Shown in pieces: positions 27,618 through 34,881 of a DNA stretch of 43,332 nt. Position numbers and translations under genes: made by a program. How positions within the stretch are numbered: the first letter of the stretch is position 1; the number at the start of each line of letters is the position of its first letter. The DNA is from Gammaproteobacteria bacterium (lineage in GTDB: Bacteria; Pseudomonadota; Gammaproteobacteria; Diplorickettsiales; Diplorickettsiaceae), in contig JABDAQ010000006.1 in assembly GCA_013289115.1 (NCBI GenBank), positions 1 through 43,332 on the forward strand, read 5' to 3'. Under the pieces are notes generated by a model, which saw only the letters and a list, made by a program, of their open reading frames with translations, did no database searches and was not told the origin of the DNA.

Positions 27618-28418
27618 ATGCCAAATTCTCAACAACACGACACCTTAAATCAAATGTTTTCTGTACCAGAAGGAGACTACTTTGAAGTTATCAAGAATTA
27701 TAATTCAGTCCTGCTGAATATTGGCACAAAAATTCTTTATCTTGAAAGAGCAATAACCCTAGAAGATCATACAACTTTTTTAAACTTACTCGATAAACTC
27801 TATCAATCGCTATCGGATCATGCCAATCAAGCAGAAAATGTTGAGCTCATACGTACTTTTAAACTTATTAATGATTTTTATTTTAATAAGGATATAAATT
27901 ACACGGTAGGTTATTATAATCAGAACAACAATTTAATGACTAAACGAGCGCTTGATCATTGGTTTGGATCATTACAAGCAAAAGGAGAAGAAATTAATGT
28001 GGCTGAGTTTCAGCTATCAATTAAAAAATTAGTTGATAATATGATTAATAAATTAAGCGAAGGCTATTCAGAAGAAGTCATAAACGCACAAAAACAAGCA
28101 AGAGAAGCGGCCGAAGAAGAGATAATAGGAAAAAAAGATTGGTTAAACATAGTAAATCCACTGCCATCAAACGAATGTCGTGTAGCGATATCAGCGAGTG
28201 CAATAAGAAATTTTCTGGTTCTTATAAATATGGATGATGATACAGATGACAACAGGCTAAATACAGATCCAGATACATCTCAAGCAGAGTCGAATCAAGC
28301 ACCTCAAACACCGCCTTTATTTGGGATTGTAAGTTTCGCTTTTTTTGCAAGGAATGAAAATGCTACTGATGCAGAACAAAATCAACAGCAGAATCTAACA
28401 CGGCAGTTCCAACACTAA
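27618..28418 (+). CDS. Hypothetical protein
   Basis: A 266-residue acidic protein (270 if a TTG at 27606 is used) that I do not recognise. GGA seven bases before the ATG at 27618 decides the start. It looks helical up to about residue 190, with an Ala/Glu-rich coiled-coil stretch near 155-170 (AQKQAREAAEEE). A linker rich in Asp, Asn, Thr, Gln and Pro follows (about 210-235), then a short hydrophobic patch (GIVSFAFFA) and a Gln/Asn-rich tail. There is no signal peptide. It is divergent from uvrC and followed 70 bases later by the tRNA-Thr gene, with a separate promoter between. Confidence 0.65.
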   Translation: MPNSQQHDTLNQMFSVPEGDYFEVIKNYNSVLLNIGTKILYLERAITLEDHTTFLNLLDKLYQSLSDHANQAENVELIRTFKLINDFYFNKDINYTVGYYNQNNNLMTKRALDHWFGSLQAKGEEINVAEFQLSIKKLVDNMINKLSEGYSEEVINAQKQAREAAEEEIIGKKDWLNIVNPLPSNECRVAISASAIRNFLVLINMDDDTDDNRLNTDPDTSQAESNQAPQTPPLFGIVSFAFFARNENATDAEQNQQQNLTRQFQH

Positions 28419-28447
28419 CCCATATTTGCGAAAATACTTGCGTAAAA

Positions 28448-28476
28448 TTGCCAAGCCAAAGTGAATTCATTACAAT
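28448..28476 (+). promoter_or_regulatory. Probable sigma-70 promoter of tRNA-Thr (and probably thi5)
   Basis: TTGCCA (28448-28453) and TACAAT (28471-28476) are separated by exactly 17 bases, and the -10 box ends 12 bases before the tRNA. The tRNA-Ile2 promoter has the same design. Because the TPP riboswitch begins 15 bases after the tRNA, this is the best visible promoter for thi5 as well. Confidence 0.7.
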
Positions 28477-28488
28477 CGCCCCTGCGTT

Positions 28489-28561
28489 GCTGACATAGCT
28501 CAGTTGGTAGAGCAACTGATTTGTAATCAGTAGGTCCCGGGTTCAAATCCTGGTGTCAGCA
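28489..28561 (+). tRNA. tRNA-Thr (anticodon TGT)
   Basis: Acceptor GCTGACA/TGTCAGC, anticodon stem ACTGA/TCAGT with loop TTTGTAA (TGT), and T loop TTCAAAT. CCA is not encoded (TCC follows A73). A riboswitch aptamer starts only 15 bases downstream, so the primary transcript probably contains both. Confidence 0.96.
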
Positions 28562-28576
28562 TCCTTAATAAATAAC

Positions 28577-28649
28577 GGCGCGGGGTGTCGTAAAACGACT
28601 GAGAAATACCCGTTGAACTTGATCTGGTTTACACCAGCGTAAGAACGCC
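28577..28649 (+). promoter_or_regulatory. TPP riboswitch (thi box)
   Basis: The conserved THI-element blocks are in order: GGGGTG, CTGAGA (28599-28604), ATACCCG, TTGAACTTGATCTGG and CCAGCGTAAG. Stems are visible: P1 GGCG (28577-28580)/CGCC (28646-28649), P2 CGGGT-like/ACCCG, P3 GTCG-TAAAA-CGAC, and P4 CTGG/CCAG. It lies 75 bases before thi5. Downstream, CGCTGT (28681-28686) can pair with ACAGCG (28716-28721) just before the ATG, enclosing the ribosome binding site. CGCTG could instead pair with CAGCG inside the aptamer (28635-28639). This suggests control of translation, with thiamine pyrophosphate lowering thi5 expression. Confidence 0.93.
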
Positions 28650-28723
28650 TGAAGTATCTTATCGATCTTTTTCATAGCCTCGCTGTTTTTATTTTTTAGT
28701 CTATTTCTTCTGGAGACAGCGTT

Positions 28724-29674
28724 ATGATCAATAAAACGATAACGACCTTATTACTTAATTGGTATGCAAATCCTTACCACACACCGATATTCATAGCGCA
28801 AGCACGAGGATATTTTCGCCAAGAAAATATTAAATTAGCAATCCTTGAACCTAATACACCCAGTGATGTAACTGAAATAGTAGGATTAGGAAACGTAGAT
28901 TTTGCTGTCAAAGCAATGATTCATACAGTAGAGGCAAAAGCAAAAGGATTTCCCATTACATCAATTGGAACTTTGCTGGATGAACCTCCTACTGGTTTAT
29001 TAGCATTGCAATCGAGTGGTATTAAATCGTTCAAAGATATTGTTGGTAAACGTATTGGCTATATTGGCGAATTTGGAAAAAAAATTATTGACAATTTAGC
29101 GTCTTCAGCGGGTATAAAACAAAATACATACAGTACTGTATGTGTTGGTATGAATATGGTGGACGCTATTGTCCGTACTAACATTGATATAGGAATCGGT
29201 TTTAGTAATTTCCAACAAATAGAATTAGAAACCTTAAGTGGTGAACCAACAGTATTTTTACGTATAGATCAATTGGCTGGATTAGGTTGTTGTTGTTTTT
29301 GTTCTATTCAGTACATTACGCCAAATTCCATTCTTCAAAAAAATCCAAATTTAGCAAAAGGATTTTTACAAGCACTCGTTCGTGGCGCAGCATTTACCAC
29401 AGAACATCCTGAGGAAGCATTTGAATTATTGTGTCAGCTAAAGCCAAAATTAAACAATGAGATGTATCGAAAAATTTTTATTCACACCTTACCGTTTTTT
29501 TCTCGCACAGTAGCTAATATTGAACGCGATTGGAATAAAGTAGGCAATTATGCAAAACATTTAGGAGTCGTTGAACGAGATTATGATATAAGCACTTGCT
29601 ATACTAATGAATTTTTACCTGCCACACCGTATTCTGATCTCAAGGCTATTGCTCTTTGCACCGAAGATAAGTAA
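28724..29674 (+). CDS. thi5: Thi5-type HMP-P synthase (4-amino-5-hydroxymethyl-2-methylpyrimidine phosphate synthase)
   Basis: The 316-residue protein is collinear with fungal Thi5/NMT1, which makes the thiamine pyrimidine from PLP and one of its own histidines in a single-turnover reaction. From memory of yeast Thi5p, the PLP-binding Lys62 and donor His66 correspond to Lys63 and His67 in KAMIHT. GEFGK is at 115-119, and the iron-binding CCCFC motif is present at 189-193 (LGCCCFC). NWYANPYHTPIF near the N-terminus and RDWNKVGNYAKHLG near the C-terminus also match. There is no signal peptide, which argues against a ThiY-like periplasmic binding protein. GGAGA lies about nine bases before the ATG. 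The TPP riboswitch supports the thiamine role. A working homolog is known from Legionella. Confidence 0.92.
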   Translation: MINKTITTLLLNWYANPYHTPIFIAQARGYFRQENIKLAILEPNTPSDVTEIVGLGNVDFAVKAMIHTVEAKAKGFPITSIGTLLDEPPTGLLALQSSGIKSFKDIVGKRIGYIGEFGKKIIDNLASSAGIKQNTYSTVCVGMNMVDAIVRTNIDIGIGFSNFQQIELETLSGEPTVFLRIDQLAGLGCCCFCSIQYITPNSILQKNPNLAKGFLQALVRGAAFTTEHPEEAFELLCQLKPKLNNEMYRKIFIHTLPFFSRTVANIERDWNKVGNYAKHLGVVERDYDISTCYTNEFLPATPYSDLKAIALCTEDK

Positions 29675-29803
29675 AACAATTATCTCTTAGATTAATTAAT
29701 GATTAAAGTTCACAAAAGTCTGTTCTTGTCAAGGGAATTTATTAGCTTTTTAGAAAATTTGTAGTACACTATCTGAATGGTGAATTAAATAAGGAGCTAT
29801 CTT

Positions 29804-29962
29804 ATGCCAGTCAAACGGAAAACAGCAACAACTAAAATAAAAAAAGCTACGCGTACTATTAAGCGTCGTCGTACAGTGAGTAAAGCAAAAACTCACTCTA
29901 CAGCACGCAGACCTACGGTAAAACGTAGCATAAAGCGCAAAGCTAAAAGAAAAACTGCCTAA
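29804..29962 (+). CDS. Small histone H1-like basic DNA-binding protein
   Basis: A 52-residue protein made almost entirely of Lys, Arg, Thr, Ala and Ser (MPVKRKTATTK ... KRKAKRKTA), with no acidic residue. The composition is that of the H1-like nucleoid proteins (Hc1/Hq1 type) of Chlamydia and Coxiella, which condense DNA, often in a developmental form of the cell. AAGGAG seven bases before the ATG gives a strong start. A terminator follows directly, so it is a single-gene unit. TACACT at 29765-29770 may be its -10 box, but I see no convincing -35. There is no other domain; the function is inferred from composition alone. Confidence 0.8.
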   Translation: MPVKRKTATTKIKKATRTIKRRRTVSKAKTHSTARRPTVKRSIKRKAKRKTA

Positions 29963-29967
29963 ATCCT

Positions 29968-30009
29968 AAAGCCTGCTGATCAGAACAATCTGAGTAAGTG
30001 GGCTTTTTT
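29968..30009 (+). terminator. Rho-independent terminator after the H1-like gene
   Basis: AAAGCC (29968-29973) pairs with GGCTTT (30001-30006), an inner TCAG/CTGA stem extends the hairpin, and a T run follows. It starts five bases after the stop codon. Confidence 0.65.
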
Positions 30010-30045
30010 ATTCACTCAAAAAATTGATCTAACGTATTCCACCCG

Positions 30046-30609
30046 CTAGCGTATCAGCTTAACGACTGCCAAGATAATAGCGGTCTGAGCAGCAGCCGTA
30101 CAGAACACCCATCTAGAAATTTTATCACTTAAAGTCTCTTTAGTTTGGGCTATTTCTTTTTTAATCTCTTCTATTTTTAAATCCAATTCTTTAAGTTTGA
30201 CGTCTACTTTTGATTCCAACTCTTTGAATTTGACGTCTACTTTTAAGTCTAACTCTTTGAATTTAACGTCTACCTCTTTGAACTTAACATCTACTTTTGA
30301 TTCCAACTCTTTGAACTTAACATCTACTTTTGATTCCAACTCTTTGAACTTAACATCTACTTTTGATTCTAACTCTTTGAACTTAACATCTACTTTTGAT
30401 TCTAACTCTTTGAACTTAACATCTACTTTTGATTCTAACTCTTTGAGTTGGACTTCCATCCTGCGAAGATCTTGTTTCGTGCAAATATTATCATCAATGA
30501 TTCGAAAAATAAGCTCAACTTGGGCCTCTGCTTGCTGAGGAGGTATCCCTGATTTCTCTAACTTTTTTGCCCAAGCTAAGGTATCAAATCTCATCGGTGC
30601 GCTCGCCAT
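30046..30609 (-). CDS. DUF1640/CCDC90-like coiled-coil protein with C-terminal membrane anchor
   Basis: The 187-residue protein opens with FDTLAWAKKLEKSGIPPQQAEAQ, an amphipathic head typical of bacterial DUF1640-like proteins. A long coiled coil follows (about residues 50-160), mostly tandem 11-residue units of KELESKVDVKF type, and then a single hydrophobic helix (about 167-184) ending in KLIR. It is probably a tail-anchored inner-membrane protein whose coil projects into the cytosol. Hendecad periodicity predicts a slightly right-handed or straight coil. Known relatives include the mitochondrial MCU regulator, but the bacterial function is unknown. The repeats are nearly identical at the DNA level, so the length may vary between strains in 11-residue steps. 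Confidence 0.8.
   Translation of the reverse strand: MASAPMRFDTLAWAKKLEKSGIPPQQAEAQVELIFRIIDDNICTKQDLRRMEVQLKELESKVDVKFKELESKVDVKFKELESKVDVKFKELESKVDVKFKELESKVDVKFKEVDVKFKELDLKVDVKFKELESKVDVKLKELDLKIEEIKKEIAQTKETLSDKISRWVFCTAAAQTAIILAVVKLIR
30186..30450. repeat. 33-bp tandem repeat array inside the coiled-coil gene
   Basis: Units of 33 bp (plus strand: AACTCTTTGAACTTAACATC then TACTTTTGATTCC) recur at 30305, 30338, 30371, 30404 and 30437 with one or two base changes. More diverged copies lie at 30186-30300, one lacking 12 bases. The period is a multiple of three, so changes in copy number keep the frame. There are no spacers, so it is not a CRISPR array. Confidence 0.9.
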
Positions 30610-30725
30610 TTCGTTTTACCGCCCTAATTTTTTGTTCTTGCTATAAAATCAACAACCTCTATTGTATCAGAAGTGACAGAAACTCAAATCGTCCTTTTTA
30701 TCATCCAATTCAAATTTCACCTTCT

Positions 30726-31820
30726 TTACTCTGCATCATCCCAGCTTAATGCTCCACCGGTTTGATATTCAATCACTCGCCGTTCGAAAAAGTTTTTTTC
30801 TTTCTTAAGATCGATAATTTCACTCATCCAAGGCAAAGGATTTTCTACACCTGGATATTGCTCCAACAAACCGATTTGTTTAAAGCGACGGTTCGCAATA
30901 AATCGTAAATAATCCCACATAATATTGCTATTTAATCCCAAAATACCACGCGGTAACGTATCGAGCGCAAATTGATATTCCAATTCTGTGCCTTCTTTGA
31001 TCAGATCAATTATCTGACTTTGAAATGCTTCTGTCCATAAATGCGGATTTTCTAATTTGATTTGATTAATCATATCAATACCAAAATTAAGATGCATCGA
31101 TTCATCACGTAAAATATATTGGAATTGCTCCGCTGTGCCGGGCATTTTATTGCGCCGACCCATACTTAAGATTTGTGAAAACCCAACATAAAAAAATATG
31201 CCTTCAAATACAACATAAAAAGCAATTAAATCACGTAATAAGCGCTGATCGTTAGCCGCTGTACCCGTATGAAAATTTGGATCACTTAAGCTTTCCGTAA
31301 ACGGCAAAGCCCAGGCTGCTTTTTTAGCTACTGCAGGCACTTCGCGATACATATTAAAAATTCGTCCTTCATCCAAACTTAAACTTTCAATGACATATTG
31401 ATAAGCATGCGTGTGCAAAGCTTCTTCGAAAGCTTGACGCAAAAGATATTGACGACATTCCGGATTGGTAATATGACGATAAACAGCTAATACCAAATTA
31501 TTTGCAACCAGCGAATCGGCTGTTGAAAAAAAACCAAGGCAATATTCCACAATCAAACGCTCATCGGGTGTCAACCCTGTGAGATCTTTCCATTGTGCAA
31601 TGTCGCAGGCCATATTGATTTCTTGTGGCATCCAGTGATTCTTACAAGCGGGTAAATAATACTCCTCCCAGGCCCAAATATATTTAAAAGGAACAAGTTG
31701 ATTGAGATCAGCGCGGCAATTTATCATACGCTTATTATCGACTTGAACGCGTGCTGCGCCTAATTCAATTGATTCCAAACCGGTTAATCCGGACAAACGA
31801 GTATCAGATACTGCCGACAT
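30726..31820 (-). CDS. nrdB: Class Ia ribonucleotide reductase, beta subunit
   Basis: NrdB houses the diiron-tyrosyl radical cofactor used by NrdA to reduce ribonucleoside diphosphates. The metal ligands Asp102, Glu133, His136, Glu206, Glu240 and His243 and the radical Tyr140 can be placed from the motifs [22 protein letters not shown] and RDESMHL. Tyr140 means it is not the Phe-type (class Ic) enzyme of Chlamydia. The C-terminal [11 protein letters not shown] tail is the peptide that docks on NrdA. GGAG lies nine bases before the ATG. It follows nrdA by 23 bases in the same operon, so the nrdA promoter and NrdR boxes should control it too. Confidence 0.97.
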   Translation of the reverse strand: MSAVSDTRLSGLTGLESIELGAARVQVDNKRMINCRADLNQLVPFKYIWAWEEYYLPACKNHWMPQEINMACDIAQWKDLTGLTPDERLIVEYCLGFFSTADSLVANNLVLAVYRHITNPECRQYLLRQAFEEALHTHAYQYVIESLSLDEGRIFNMYREVPAVAKKAAWALPFTESLSDPNFHTGTAANDQRLLRDLIAFYVVFEGIFFYVGFSQILSMGRRNKMPGTAEQFQYILRDESMHLNFGIDMINQIKLENPHLWTEAFQSQIIDLIKEGTELEYQFALDTLPRGILGLNSNIMWDYLRFIANRRFKQIGLLEQYPGVENPLPWMSEIIDLKKEKNFFERRVIEYQTGGALSWDDAE

Positions 31821-31843
31821 AGTTAAACTCCAAAAATAAATGT

Positions 31844-34669
31844 TTATTGACAGGCTTCACAATCCGGTTCTAATAAAGAACAAGCCTTGGGTTGATTGGG
31901 CGATACGGCATTTAATTGATTTTTACCCGATGCGGTTGATTTCTCGACATGCGTTGCACCTAACGTTCGCAAATAATAAGTGGTTTTTAACCCTTTCAAC
32001 CAAGCTAATTTATATAAAGCATCTAATTTTTTACCTGAGGGATTCGCTAAATATAGATTGAGTGATTGTGATTGATCTAACCATTTTTGCCGACGAGATG
32101 CTGCTTCAATCAACCAGGTCGTGTCGAATTCAAAAGCAGTTTCATATAATTGTTTCAATTCAATTGGAATACGATCAATACGTTTTACGCTACCATCTTC
32201 GTATTTCAGATCATTGATCATGACCGAATCCCATAGCTGTCGTTTCTTCAGATCCTTCACTAAATACGGATTAATCACTGTAAAATCGCCTGACATATTT
32301 GATTTGGCAAATAAATTCTGATACGTCGGCTCGATCGATTGCGTAACCCCAAAAATACTGGCAATTGTAGCAGTCGGTGCAATCGCCATGCAGTTTGAAT
32401 GACGCATACCATCTCGCATAATTTTGTGTCGCAGACGATCCCAATCTAAGGTTTGGCTACGATCTTGCTGAAAATAGTTAGCGCGTGTTTGCTGCAAAAT
32501 TTCTAGACTATCAATAGGTAAAATACCTTGACTCCAAAGTGAACCAGAAAAACTTGAATAAGCACCGCGTTCTAATGATAGGTCGCTAGATGCCTCAATA
32601 GCGTAATAACTGATCAGTTCCATAGAACGATCAGCAAAAACAACTGCCTCTTCAGAAGCATACGGAATACGCAATTGATACAAAGCATCTTGAAAGCCCA
32701 TCATACCAAGCCCAACGGGTCTGTGAGTTAAATTAGAATGCCGTGCTTGTGGAATTGTGTAGTAATTAATATCGATCACATTATCCAGCATACGCATAGC
32801 CGTTCGCACTGTTTTTTTTAGTTTTTCTCGATCAATTTCAAGATTTGAATTGATATGTTGCGCTAAATTAACACTGCCTAAATTACAAACAGCCACCTCG
32901 TGTGCTGAAGTGTTTAAGGTAATTTCAGTACACAGATTAGAACTATGAATCACGCCTGCATGTTGTTGAGGCGAACGTAGATTGCAAGTATCCTTAAACG
33001 TAATCCAAGGATGCCCTGTTTCAAATAACATATTAAGTAATTTACGCCATACATTAACAGCAGGTAATTTTTTAAAGTTCTTCAATTTGCCGATTTCTGC
33101 CTGTCGTTCATAGTATTCATAACGACGTTCAAAATCTAAACCATACAAATCGTGCAAATCCGGTGTTTCATCGGGAGAAAACAAAGTCCAAGATTCTGAT
33201 TGCAAAACACGTTTCATAAATAAATCAGGAATCCAACTTGCGGTATTCATATCATGTGTACGACGCCGATCATCCCCCGTATTTTTTCTCAATTCTAAAA
33301 ATTCTTCGATATCTAAATGCCAGATTTCTAAATAAGCACAAACCGCGCCTTTGCGTTTCCCGCCTTGATTTACAGCAACCGCTGATGCATTGGCAACATT
33401 TAAGAAAGGAACCACGCCCAAAGATTTACCATTGGTACCTTTAATACGCGCACCCATCGCACGCACCGGCGTCCAATCATTTCCTAAACCACCTGAAAAT
33501 TTTGATAGCAAAGCATTGTCTTTGATAGCGCTGTAAATACCGTCTAAATCATCCGGTATCGTACTTAAAAAACAGCTGGATAATTGGGGCTTCAGCGTTC
33601 CAGAATTAAATAAGGTAGGCGTCGAGACCATATAATCAAATTTGGATAATAATTGATAAAACTCAATAGCGCGCTGCTCTTTTTCAGATTCATGAATGGC
33701 CAATCCCATTGCAACACGCATAAAAAACGCTTGAGGCAACTCAAAACGAATCTCGTTGCTGTGTAGAAAATAACGATCGTATAAAATTTGCAACCCTAAA
33801 TACGTAAATTGCTGATCGCGTTGTGGAACTAATGCTTGAGCTAGTTTATGTAAATCAAATGTTTGCAACTGAGGACTCAACAAACCTAAGGCAACACCTT
33901 TATTAATGTAGTGAAAAAAATAATTAGAATAATCAGGCACAGTGGAGGCAGCAAGCAAGCAATCAGAATTTAAAAAAGCAGTCGCTTCTTTATAAAGTGT
34001 ACGTAATAAAAAACGTGCTGTTACATAACTGTAATTAGGATCCCGTTCAACTAAAGCACGACTACTCATGATCAAAGCTTTATCCAATTCTGTTATTGGC
34101 ATACCATCGTATAAAGCACGCGCTGTTTCTCGCCAAATCAGTGCAGGATCAACATCGGATAAATCTGCGCACGCTTTCTTAATGATTTGCTGTAAAGAAG
34201 CACCATCCAAGTCATGCGATTTTCCATCAGCCTCTAGTACACGGATCTGCAAAGTTCGCTGTTGATGATGACGATCTTGATGCCGTCTTTCTCGGTATAA
34301 AACATAAGCGCGTGCTACTTGATGATGCCCCGCACGCATTAAGGCTAACTCAACTTGATCTTGAATTGTTTCAATATGTAAAGCACTTGGATGTTCGTAG
34401 CTATGTGTTTGCAAATTAGTATGAATCTGTTCTGTCAGTTGTGTAACCTGAAGCAAGACGCGTTTAGAATCGATGGCGTATACGCCGCCTTCTACCGCTG
34501 CAAACGCTTTGGTTAACGCAACACGGATCTTATCTGGATCATAAGTAACACGTTGTCCATCGCGTTTTATGATATGCGTAAGTTTACAAGATTCATGCAT
34601 ATCATCTTGGATAACTACGTTGATCCTATCATTTACAATACCAACGGATTCAAGCTGAAACCCACTCAT
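31844..34669 (-). CDS. nrdA: Class Ia ribonucleotide reductase, alpha subunit
   Basis: NrdA is the catalytic and allosteric subunit. The 941 residues begin with two ATP-cone domains (about 30-125, with [16 protein letters not shown], and about 140-230), as in the Pseudomonas enzyme; the second looks more diverged. The catalytic barrel has the redox Cys in LSSCFL, the active-site NLCTEI (thiyl Cys and Glu) and its partner Cys in [11 protein letters not shown]. The C-terminal [12 protein letters not shown] holds the Cys pair that passes reducing power from thioredoxin or glutaredoxin. AAGGAG six bases before the ATG sets the start. A promoter with NrdR-like boxes lies upstream, and nrdB follows. 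Confidence 0.97.
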   Translation of the reverse strand: MSGFQLESVGIVNDRINVVIQDDMHESCKLTHIIKRDGQRVTYDPDKIRVALTKAFAAVEGGVYAIDSKRVLLQVTQLTEQIHTNLQTHSYEHPSALHIETIQDQVELALMRAGHHQVARAYVLYRERRHQDRHHQQRTLQIRVLEADGKSHDLDGASLQQIIKKACADLSDVDPALIWRETARALYDGMPITELDKALIMSSRALVERDPNYSYVTARFLLRTLYKEATAFLNSDCLLAASTVPDYSNYFFHYINKGVALGLLSPQLQTFDLHKLAQALVPQRDQQFTYLGLQILYDRYFLHSNEIRFELPQAFFMRVAMGLAIHESEKEQRAIEFYQLLSKFDYMVSTPTLFNSGTLKPQLSSCFLSTIPDDLDGIYSAIKDNALLSKFSGGLGNDWTPVRAMGARIKGTNGKSLGVVPFLNVANASAVAVNQGGKRKGAVCAYLEIWHLDIEEFLELRKNTGDDRRRTHDMNTASWIPDLFMKRVLQSESWTLFSPDETPDLHDLYGLDFERRYEYYERQAEIGKLKNFKKLPAVNVWRKLLNMLFETGHPWITFKDTCNLRSPQQHAGVIHSSNLCTEITLNTSAHEVAVCNLGSVNLAQHINSNLEIDREKLKKTVRTAMRMLDNVIDINYYTIPQARHSNLTHRPVGLGMMGFQDALYQLRIPYASEEAVVFADRSMELISYYAIEASSDLSLERGAYSSFSGSLWSQGILPIDSLEILQQTRANYFQQDRSQTLDWDRLRHKIMRDGMRHSNCMAIAPTATIASIFGVTQSIEPTYQNLFAKSNMSGDFTVINPYLVKDLKKRQLWDSVMINDLKYEDGSVKRIDRIPIELKQLYETAFEFDTTWLIEAASRRQKWLDQSQSLNLYLANPSGKKLDALYKLAWLKGLKTTYYLRTLGATHVEKSTASGKNQLNAVSPNQPKACSLLEPDCEACQ

Positions 34670-34735
34670 GCTGACTCCTTACGATAATAGAAAATTTAAA
34701 GAGGGTTGATTGGGGATTTAAAAATTACTTTAGCA

Positions 34736-34764
34736 ACTATAACCACAATATGCTGTGGTTTCAA
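34736..34764 (-). promoter_or_regulatory. Probable sigma-70 promoter of nrdAB
   Basis: On the minus strand TTGAAA (34759-34764) and TATAGT (34736-34741) are exactly 17 bases apart. NrdR-like box 1 fills the spacer, so repressor binding would block RNA polymerase. Confidence 0.7.
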
Positions 34765-34790
34765 TGAGAAATGATCACAAGATGGTGTAT
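34743..34790. promoter_or_regulatory. Tandem NrdR boxes upstream of nrdAB
   Basis: Box 1 is CCACAATATGCTGTGG (34743-34758), inside a larger perfect palindrome with arms AACCACA/TGTGGTT. Box 2 is TCACAAGATGGTGTAT (34775-34790), a weaker copy. They start 32 bases apart, close to three helical turns, the spacing typical of paired NrdR sites. The NrdR repressor gene itself is not in the window. Confidence 0.75.
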
Positions 34791-34881
34791 GTCAGCGTTT
34801 GGATTAGGATTGAGAAGATAAAAATTAACGTAGATTAATTTATGTCAGATTTAATAGGAGATTTTATTTATCTGAGCCTGA

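Noticed and set aside
28724-29674. ABC transporter substrate-binding protein (ThiY-like) as the product of thi5
   Set aside because: The fold is the same, but CCCFC, the PLP lysine and donor histidine, and the absence of a signal peptide point to Thi5.
30186-30450. Possible CRISPR array
   Set aside because: The 33-bp units are contiguous with no spacers and lie inside a coding frame.
30197-30538. A 113-codon plus-strand ORF with a repeating SLNLTSTFDSN pattern
   Set aside because: It is the antisense of the 33-bp repeats in the coiled-coil gene; the period being a multiple of three keeps it open. It has no ribosome binding site.
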